This document shows, one piece after another, positions 56,564 to 64,000 of a stretch of DNA of 64,000 bases. The notes beneath the pieces are model-generated. The model saw only the letters and a list, made by a program, of their open reading frames with translations, searched no databases and had not been told where the DNA came from. Origin of the DNA: Calliphora vicina (taxonomy: Eukaryota > Arthropoda > Insecta > Diptera > Calliphoridae); the NCBI RefSeq assembly GCF_958450345.1, contig NC_088784.1:58088247-58152246 (forward strand). Reading direction: 5' to 3'. The position numbers were made by a program, and so were the translations under genes. Numbering within the stretch: the stretch's first letter is position 1; every line of letters begins with the position of its first letter.

Positions 56564-58448
56564 GGCGCAACGTCCCTCCAAACCACCACACCTCAGTAAA
56601 ACAAACAGCATTACGATGCGAAGAGAACCGCATAACAGCGACAATCCTGATACAAAACAAATTGATAACATCTACAATAGATACCGGTGCAACCAGAAAC
56701 TTTATAAGAGCCGACTTTTTAAGCCAATTTGAAGGTGACCTCAAGAAGGTAAACGAAGAGCTGGAAGTAATATTGGCAGACGGATCACGAAAGCAAATTT
56801 CTGAAAGCGTACAAATTAGTGTCACCTTTGGGAATACAACAAAAATGTGCATTTTTTATATAATGCCAGACTTTTTTGAAGAAATGATATTAGGCTTAGA
56901 GTTTCTACGAACCTTTAACGCTACGATAAATTGTGCTGGATTAACCTTAAACTGTGAGTTTAAAAATACCTCAACGAAACCCTCTGACAGGGGAAAACAA
57001 CCGCTCATTGCCCATTCCGAAAATGAACATAGTCCTGATCCGGACAAGGTAGCTGCGATAAAGGAAATGAAACCTCCGCGAAGTATAAAAGAAATCCGAA
57101 GATTTGTGCCAGACTTCGCCAAGATTTCCCACCCTCTCACACAACTATTAAAAAAGGGAACACAAAATACCGATGCCCTATCTCGTCAACCGTGTGATAC
57201 CCTGAATATTATAAACACTAACTCAATCTCGAATACGTGCCGTTGGCTCGAAAAACGAATGAAAGAAGTGACGGAATCACCAAAAAAATACTCTGATTAT
57301 AGTATTATTAATGGTCAACTGTATCGTCACTTTCCACGTAGTATCAATGATGATGACTGTAACCCATGGAAACTTTGTGTCGCGAGTCCTCTAAGAAACC
57401 GTGTACTACAAGAAAACCATGACATACCGGCGGAAGGTCATCTTGGTATACGCAAAACAAGCAATAGAATTGCTACTCGTTATTACTGGCCAGGAATGTT
57501 TAGAGACATTAGGCGATATGTTCATAAGTGTGAATCGTGCCAACGTCATAAGGTTAGCCAACAACGCCCTGCCGGCGGAATGCTGACCCGAATTCACGAG
57601 GAACCCTGGACGACAATATGCGCTGATTTTGTCGGCCCTTTACCCCGTTCAAAGCATGGCTGTACGATGCTTCTCGTGTTCATAGATGGGTTTTCCAAAT
57701 GGTGTGAGCTTGTACCGCTTCGTAAGGCTACATCCGAAAGCCTCGTGAAGGCATTTAGAGAACGTATCGTTGCCAGATATGGGGTGCCGAAGGTCATTTT
57801 TACCGACAACGGTACGCAGTTCAAATCACATATTTTCCGTAAATGTTTAGCTGAATATGGTGTGACACAGCAATGTACTGCCACTTACACACCTCAGAAA
57901 AACCCTACGGAACGTGCAAATCGAACCATAAAGAAAATGCTCGCGCAATTTGCTGACAATCGACACAACAAATGGGATGATTTCCTACCTGAAATAATGT
58001 TGGCGATGAACACCAGCATATCGGAGGCTACGGGTTATTCTCCAGCATTCCTTACCCAAGGACGAGAACCCCAATTACCAAAAGCTCTCCACGATGAAGT
58101 TACGGTAGGAACCGGTGCTCACAACCCACACCTCGATGTACGTGCCAAGGGGATGAAAGAAATCTTCGAAATAGTGAGGCGAAACCTCATGTCCGCGTCC
58201 CTAGATCAGCAGCGGCATTATAACCTACGACGTCGGTCTTGGAGACCCAAGATTGGGGATCACGTGTTGGTGCGACAACATCCCTTTTCTAAAGCTTGTG
58301 AAAATTTCGCAGCCAAGTTACCCCGAAGTTTGGAGGTCCATACCTCATTAAAGGATTTGTATCCCCCGTAATAGTAGAGTTAGATAATTGTAAAGATAAA
58401 GAACACCGTAGGACACATGTTAGCGAATTAAAACCATATACAATTTGA
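56530..58448 (+). pseudogene. Pol remnant: protease joined to integrase, reverse transcriptase and RNase H deleted
   Basis: The frame is open from 56530 to 58371. It holds an aspartic protease (active-site DTGA at about 56680; flap/ILGLEFL region at about 56890), then at about 57045 jumps to AAIKEMKPPRSIKEIRRF, the thumb end of reverse transcriptase, then to HPLTQLLKKG and directly to NTDALSRQP, which normally follows RNase H. The palm with YxDD and all RNase H acids are therefore absent, apparently through several in-frame deletions. Integrase is complete in its core: zinc-binding H/H/C/C (57418-57545), catalytic D at 57623, D at 57805 (FTDNGTQF) and E at 57910 (NPTERANR). Near 58320 one base is missing, so the C-terminal GPY-type module is in another frame that runs to a stop at 58448. 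The frame's first ATG is unclear; expression is probably by Gag-Pol frameshift. Confidence 0.85.
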
Positions 58449-59048
58449 ACTTATATGTTATTTACTTAATGTTAAACTAATTAATAGTATTTTTCTTTTA
58501 TCTATTTGATTCAAATCTAGCCCTACTATTGAAATAAAAAGAAAAAAATAAAGCCATGACGGACAAGTTGGAAGAAACCACCAAGAGTAAGCCATTTGGG
58601 AAAATCAACAACTCCCTGTTCAGCATCCTCATCGTCATCTTCAACTACTTGTCATCCTAATCATCGTCAAAGTCGTCATTCTTATCATCGTCAAAGTCGT
58701 CATCCTAATCATCGTCAAAGTCGTCATCCTCATCATTATCACCATCAACTACCTTGACACCGAATAGAGCCTCACTAACTCCATCAAGATTAACTGTAAC
58801 GTCACCAATCCAACGTCTCCAACTCCAACATCGCCGATTTCAACATGGCCATCATCGTCGGGTCCATCAATCGATGCGCCAAAATTCACGTCACCCGCTA
58901 CCCTGCCATCAATACTAGTCAGTTATAGTAATCCAATTCCGGCAGAAGAAGTCCGTTGTCAAGCAATGGAGTGACCAGTGCTATTTGAAACTATCGAATG
59001 CGGTGACATATGCCGACATCTTGTAATTTGTCTCTGTTTTGTTTATAT
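58449..59048 (+). other. 3' internal region with CATCGTCAAAGTCGT repeats, no env recognised
   Basis: Three 24-bp direct repeats (CTAATCATCGTCAAAGTCGT...) lie at about 58657-58735, flanked by TCATC/CAACTCC-rich DNA. No open frame of env size and no transmembrane segment is seen. Confidence 0.6.
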
Positions 59049-59062
59049 GAGAAGAGAGGCGA
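59049..59062 (+). promoter_or_regulatory. Polypurine tract
   Basis: GAGAAGAGAGGCGA lies immediately before the 3' LTR, the expected position for plus-strand priming. Confidence 0.75.
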
Positions 59063-60127
59063 TGTGACGAGCAAAAGTCGTAGGCACTTGTTTTTGCCTC
59101 ACATTAGTTTTTATTTGTTATTATTCAAATTTGTCTAAACGTTAATTGTATTTAGTTTAAGTAACGCCACCTAGTAGTAAGTAGGGAAAACAAAACAAAT
59201 ATCAGTACACTTAATTTGCAACCATGGGACAGTAACACCGCTGTGTATTAACTATTGTGTATGTATGCATGGTTGATCTGCCCTATAAAAGGAGAGTATT
59301 TGTGAATAATCAGGCAGTCAGCCAGCAGCCGGCGAAGAGGTAAGATCTTATTTAGCTGTTTAGGGGTTATACCTCTTACAATTAAATAATATCTCAAACT
59401 CCGAGAATAGCGGTTATACCCACTCTCGTAGTTTGCCTTTTTTCTGGAAGATTTACTAAAGGTTTTTATTAGTCGGAGAAGGGGTTATACCTCTGTCACC
59501 TAATAAAACTGTGGTAATTGAGTATTGGTGGGATTCTGTGGTTATACCCGTGCCCAGCTTACTCAATCATCTTCCCACTCCGGTACTCCCTCTTGTTGAC
59601 GCCCGTGGTGGTGCCGCGGTCAACGGAGAGAATCCCTGCGGCCTAAGACGTAGAGAGTATATACGGGAAGCCTTTCCCCGTCATCGCCGTACCTCCGTGA
59701 GAGTGTACTACGGGAAGTCTTTCCCCGTCATCGCCGTACCTCCGTGAGAGTGTACTACGGGAAGCCTTTCCCCGTCATCGCCGTACCTCAGTGAGAGTGT
59801 ACTACGGGAAGCCTTTCCCCGTCATCGCCGTACCTCCGTGAGAGTGTACTACGGGAAGCCTTTCCCCGTCATCTCCGTGAAAGAGTACTACGGGAAGCCT
59901 TTCCCCGTCATCGCCGTGCCCCCCCTCTTCGTAACAGTGTACTACGTCTGTCGGTGGCTAACGTCATAATAAAGTGTTGTGTTAGTGTATAAAATAAAGT
60001 ACGATTTATAACGTTATAAGAAAAAGAAACTGGCTTTTTAATCCCCTGGCTTAAAATAATTTTTTGTAACGAACCCTGGGAGCCGCGAGCTCTACCCCAG
60101 CGTAAGGTGGAAAAACCTGTCGTTACA
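59063..60127 (+). repeat. 3' LTR
   Basis: 1065 bp, same length as the 5' LTR and without a difference that I could see, including the 47-bp tandem block (59663-59926) and TATA box (59284-59290). It is followed by the target duplicate ATAC at 60128. Confidence 0.9.
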
Positions 60128-60131
60128 ATAC

Positions 60132-62107
60132 GTTTATTTGTTTATTTTTTTTTTTTTTTTTTTGTTTTGCTTCACTATTGTTGCCAACACTTGGTTATTT
60201 ATGGCCTCAACCGTTTAAAACTTAATGAAATTGTATACAAAGTATAAAAAATATACAAAATACTTTTGCAATTTTTGCCTTTGAACAAAAGAAGCAACTA
60301 TCTTATTTCATTTACAAGGCAGCACAGCGTTTCATTTACATTTAAAAGTACACCAACCTACACAGAAACATACATGAATTCTCTCATTTACACAGCAGGA
60401 TATTTTCATTTTCACAAGTTATTGTTTATGTTGTGCTGAAGTCGTCCTTCATTGCTACCGCCACCAACATTATACATGCCTTCTTAGTAAATCCTGAATA
60501 TTAAGTTAAAAACAACAACAAAAACGACAACAGTAACAGCAACGTAAATAAATTTCGAGTGTGTATAGTGATCTTCTCTGGCACTTGACACCTCATAATA
60601 GAATATAAAGTATACGCCACTTAAGTCCCAATATCAACAGCAACAACAACCAGCACTTCATAGTCCTGTTTACACTAACTAGGCAAACTACAGCAGCAAC
60701 AACAACCTGATTGTAAGTATTTTAATGTTTACAATTTACAGGTGCCTTTTATTTTTCCATGTTGTGGCAGGAATTGTTTTTCATTAAGTTCTCTGTAGGT
60801 GATTTTAAATGTTCAACTCTCTGTGGTGGTGTCGGTGGCAGAGGCAACAAAACTTATTTATTGGCAACAATGACTTTATGACATTATGAAACAGATTTTT
60901 AATCTCATTTATTGTCAAACTTGTTGATGACTCTCTTCTCGGTAGGTTTTTCAGTACAGTGTGAATAGTCCGTATTTGAACATTCTTTTTTCCAATATTT
61001 TTTTTTTACTGCATTTATTTCAATTCCTGTCCTGAATTTCTAGTAATACCACGATTTTGGATAATAATATAATACTAATCGGGCTTCAAATAAAATAAAT
61101 TACTAGTATTCGTTTTGTTATTCATATTTTTGTTTAAATGTATCGCACTGGTCCCTCTAAAGAAAGTCACCTCAAAATTTAAAAATGTTCAGAACTGATT
61201 TTTTTTAATACATTACAATGAAAGTTGAAGACGAATACAACTATTTGGATAAACAAAATTAAAGAAGAAATTAAAACAAAGGTGGCATTTACACTTTGAT
61301 TTAAAGTCAAGTCTATTTTTTGTTCCTCTTTTAAAACCCCTACGAAAATCCCCTAGCATTTATACGATGCCTTTTTTGTCAACCATGTTTGAATTTTTTT
61401 TGGCACCTAATCGTTTCAACCACCAATCAGAAAATAGTTCGAAGCAGAATATCAAAAAAAGTCTTGAATAACAGAAAACTTGCCTTTTGTTTAGACGTCA
61501 CAATTTGTTAGTACATAAAAATACGCATGATTTTTAGTCATGACTTAAAGTCATAATGTAAATGCCCCCAAAGAAATTTTTAACGGATTTACTGGAAATT
61601 TGGTCGTTAAGTGCATATTGTTTATCCATATACTCAATGCACGCAACATGAATAATTAATACTTATCGCAATATAAAATTTAAAAATCAGTTTTACACTT
61701 AAAAACATGTTTGCACAATTCTCCAAAATAAAATTGTCAATTTTCAAAGATAATAAAAACTAAATGCTAAATCTAAATACATTAATAAAATACACGTTTA
61801 CGAACTAAAATTAAAATGACACCCATTCTTTTTGTCGTTATTTAGTTATTCAATATCACTATGCAACAAATGAAGACTTTTGGAAAAACACAAGATCATG
61901 ACAGTATAGGTTCGACTCTACTACCAAAGGGTAGTAAAACCCTATACTCAGTTTGTCCATTTTGGTGACCGATTTTTTTTTATGGGCCCCCAAAGTTTCT
62001 GAAAATCAGTGGGGCCTCTAAATAAGGTGTCATCAGTTTTTGGTTAACAGCTAATTCAGACTTTGTGATACGGCTTAACTTTATATGGCAATAATATTGC
62101 TAAGAGT
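60132..62107. other. Intergenic stretch, no gene recognised
   Basis: AT-rich, with a poly-T run at 60145-60163, and AACAACAACAAAAACGACAACAG and CAACAGCAACAACAACC tracts at 60510-60700. No coding region or transposon termini were recognised. The CAA/CAG tracts are in non-coding context. Confidence 0.4.
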
Positions 62108-64000
62108 CCGCCAAATAAATTTTGTTAAAATTTTTTTTCCAAAAAATAGCTTTTTCGTGCACTTTTGTTGAAAAAATATAGGAAGAAAATTTTTTTTTTA
62201 CTTTTTTTAGAATAACTTCCAGGGACTCCTAATTTTTTAATAACAATATTTTGCAAAGTTGTTGCCACGGTAAATCTGAATAACTCCAGTGAACATATCA
62301 ATGCAATCCGAACATATCTAGGCATCACTTTGTAGCTTACAAATTTTAGTTTTTTACTATTTTTTGACTCTAAAACAAAATTTTTTTTTTTAAAAAATGT
62401 ATATTTGAGTGCATACTTCTCTATTGTGCTGGAATAACGAAGAATGAGCAAATCATTATCGGTATGATCCGGGCGCATCACTTTATCCAATCTTGATCAT
62501 GCAAGACCGGCTTGATGCAAGATATGAAAAAACATTAAAATTTTTGAAAGTGGGCAAGGTTTGTGGAGTTTCTGAAGAGTAAAATAAGCTTTTTATATAA
62601 GTTTTTGATATCGGTGGAAACCTTATGACTTGTAGATTGACATTTTAGTAAAATGAATTAATTTTGTGGTTTTTGGACGTATTTTACCTTATATACTAAC
62701 AATATTATAAAATGGTCATTTTCCATCAAGAAAAATAAAATCTTTGAATTAATGTAAAATTTGACCAGTTACAGATATCACAATAAAATTTGGAAGTAAT
62801 ATAGATCTAAATGTTCTTAAGTCAATGAAATCACTAATGTTGCCAGTCTTTATTTTCAAACATCGAAATTCCTAAAACGGGGAAAATGTGTTCCAAAAAC
62901 TGAGTTTTTTTTTTAGAAAATAGCCCACTTTGACGTTATTTACAGTATGATAGTAAAAACGTTTTGTATGTATGTAAACAATATATAGGGCTATACAAAT
63001 ATGACGAGCTTTTGAGGATCGGTGCCTTGTGTTTTTAGAATTTTTTACTCAAACATAAAATTTTGTTTCAAAATTGGCCAAGTTTGGTAGGGCTGGGGAA
63101 TACAATGTCCGCTTAAGTTAGTCAAATTTTACTTTATACGTTTTTGCATTAAGTTCTCTTTCCAGATCATAAAAAAATGTGTATATAGCCACGAAGAAAA
63201 TTAGTTTTTTATAAAAGCAAAAATATGGGGCTTTTTTGGGAAAAAAACTTAAAAAACACACGCATACAAAGTTGAAATATATAAAAAGATGCTTCAACTT
63301 TGGATGCGTGTAACTTTTTATAGGGACGAAATAATTGTTATCAGGTTTATTTTATTTTCTTTAGAATTTTATCGCAAATATACGTCGTATGTAAAAAACA
63401 AATTTCGACCTTTCGTAGGCCCATCATATATAAAATACAAAAAAAAGATCGAGCAAAATTTAAAAAAAAATAAACTTAAATATCTCTTGAACTAAAAGAG
63501 ATGCCTACAGATAAAAGCATATTTTTGTAGACCTTCTCAAGGACTATCTACGTTTTAAATTTCAGCTCATTCGGATCATAAATGGCTTTTTGGCGATTTG
63601 TTTTTTAAATGTGTGACATTGAGGGTCCACTCACCGATCCCCATTCCGAACACCTCAGCCGAGTAAATAATACAGCACAACATTGAAGTGTGGACTTGAT
63701 CATACTATTTTAACAAAAAATCTTTGTTGTAGTGTCAAAAAATAGTAAAAACGAAAATTGTTAAGGTACAAAGTGATCTTTATGTGCTATTTATAGTGAC
63801 TAGACACGTTCAGAAGGCATTGATATGTTCTCAAGAGTTGTTCAGCTTTACCGTAGCTACAACTTTGCTAAATATTGTTAGTGCAAAATTAGGAGACCCT
63901 GTAAGTTATTCTAAAAAAAGTAAAAAAAAAAATTTCTTCCTATATTTTTTCAACAAAAGTGCACGAAAAAGCTCTTTTTTGGAAAAAGATGTTAACAAAA
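62108..64000. mobile_element. Large inverted repeat / foldback element, cut by the window end
   Basis: The arm at about 62120-62385 (AAAAAATAGCTTTTTCGTGC, ACTTTTGTTGAAAAAATATA, AATAACTTCCAGGGACTCC, AACATATCAATGC, TTTTTACTATTTTTTGAC) is answered inverted at 63725-64000 (GCACGAAAAAGCTCTTTTTT, CAACAAAAGT, TAGGAGACCCTGTAAGTTAT, GCATTGATATGTT, GTCAAAAAATAGTAAAAA). The identity is high but not perfect. About 1.3 kb separates the arms, with no recognised gene. The outer end of the right arm is beyond the window, so termini cannot be defined. The minus-strand frame at 62125-62490 falls in the left arm and is not convincing. Confidence 0.65.

Larger units (their letters stand above)
54712..60127 (+). 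mobile_element. Osvaldo-like Ty3/gypsy LTR retrotransposon, internally deleted, recent insertion
   Basis: Two 1065-bp LTRs (54712-55776, 59063-60127) bracket 3286 bp of internal sequence. ATAC is duplicated at both sides (54708-54711, 60128-60131). Reading the two LTRs line by line I found no difference, so the insertion is young. Long LTRs of about 1.1 kb, a lysine-type primer site, a 4-bp duplication and the Gag/integrase style fit the Osvaldo group of Drosophila, whose full elements are much longer (about 9 kb as I recall). Here reverse transcriptase and RNase H are missing from pol, so this copy must have been moved by proteins from another element. Confidence 0.85.

Noticed and set aside
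62125..62490. 121-codon minus-strand frame rich in K and F
   Set aside because: It follows from A/T runs in the arm of an inverted repeat.

Overview
The window looks like eukaryotic, strongly AT-rich, intron-bearing and transposon-dense DNA from a fly, most likely a calyptrate dipteran (blow fly or house fly relatives). Three things point there: a secreted serpin split by short GT-AG introns; many DINE-1/'mini-me'-like Helentron repeats carrying GTCT/CAGA tetranucleotides, a kind best known from flies; and an Osvaldo-like Ty3/gypsy LTR element with a lysine-type primer site. No rRNA gene, prokaryotic operon or CRISPR array is present. Nearly every long open frame other than the serpin and one mariner transposase comes from repeats.

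Layout. 0-8.5 kb: a solo LTR (111-675, ATAC target duplication), a stack of elements nested inside each other (1960-3898), then the minus-strand serpin gene (four exons, 7102 down to 4708; last exon not found). 8.6-17.2 kb: one DINE-like element expanded into four near-identical 1.87 kb head/body units followed by two 553 bp tail units. 17.2-20.7 kb: a 0.6 kb tandem repeat carrying two MITE copies, degenerate subrepeats and another DINE copy. 22.9-26.1 kb: a fossil IS630-type transposase interrupted by a fossil hAT-type gene, then a four-deep nest (DINE > 8-bp-TSD element > Transib-like element > mariner MITE). 27.7-30.4 kb: a hairpin, GCTGGACA repeats and a DINE copy whose CAGA tract has grown to about 465 bp. 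33-38.3 kb: a TIR element, a Helitron helicase fragment, and an intact DD37E mariner inside an older TIR element that also holds a tRNA-like sequence. 39-41.3 kb: two MITEs with clear target duplications. 42.6-47.2 kb: DINE and Helitron pieces and two decayed non-LTR retrotransposon tails, one split by a hAT element. 50-54.1 kb: a Helitron helicase pseudogene with its 5' terminus, split by a TAATTGG-repeat element that is itself split by a DINE copy. 54.7-60.1 kb: a complete LTR retrotransposon with two LTRs that I read as identical but whose pol has lost reverse transcriptase and RNase H. 62.1-64 kb: a large inverted repeat running off the window.

The window therefore reads mainly as a record of layered transposition. 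Several insertions can be ordered because one splits another, and many have target-site duplications that can be read directly. The strongest unusual items are the Gag-protease-integrase LTR element lacking RT, the Transib-like element with V(D)J-heptamer-like ends, the A4B2 amplification of the DINE element, and a group of elements whose interiors are built from one short palindromic word. Family names come from motif recognition without any database search.
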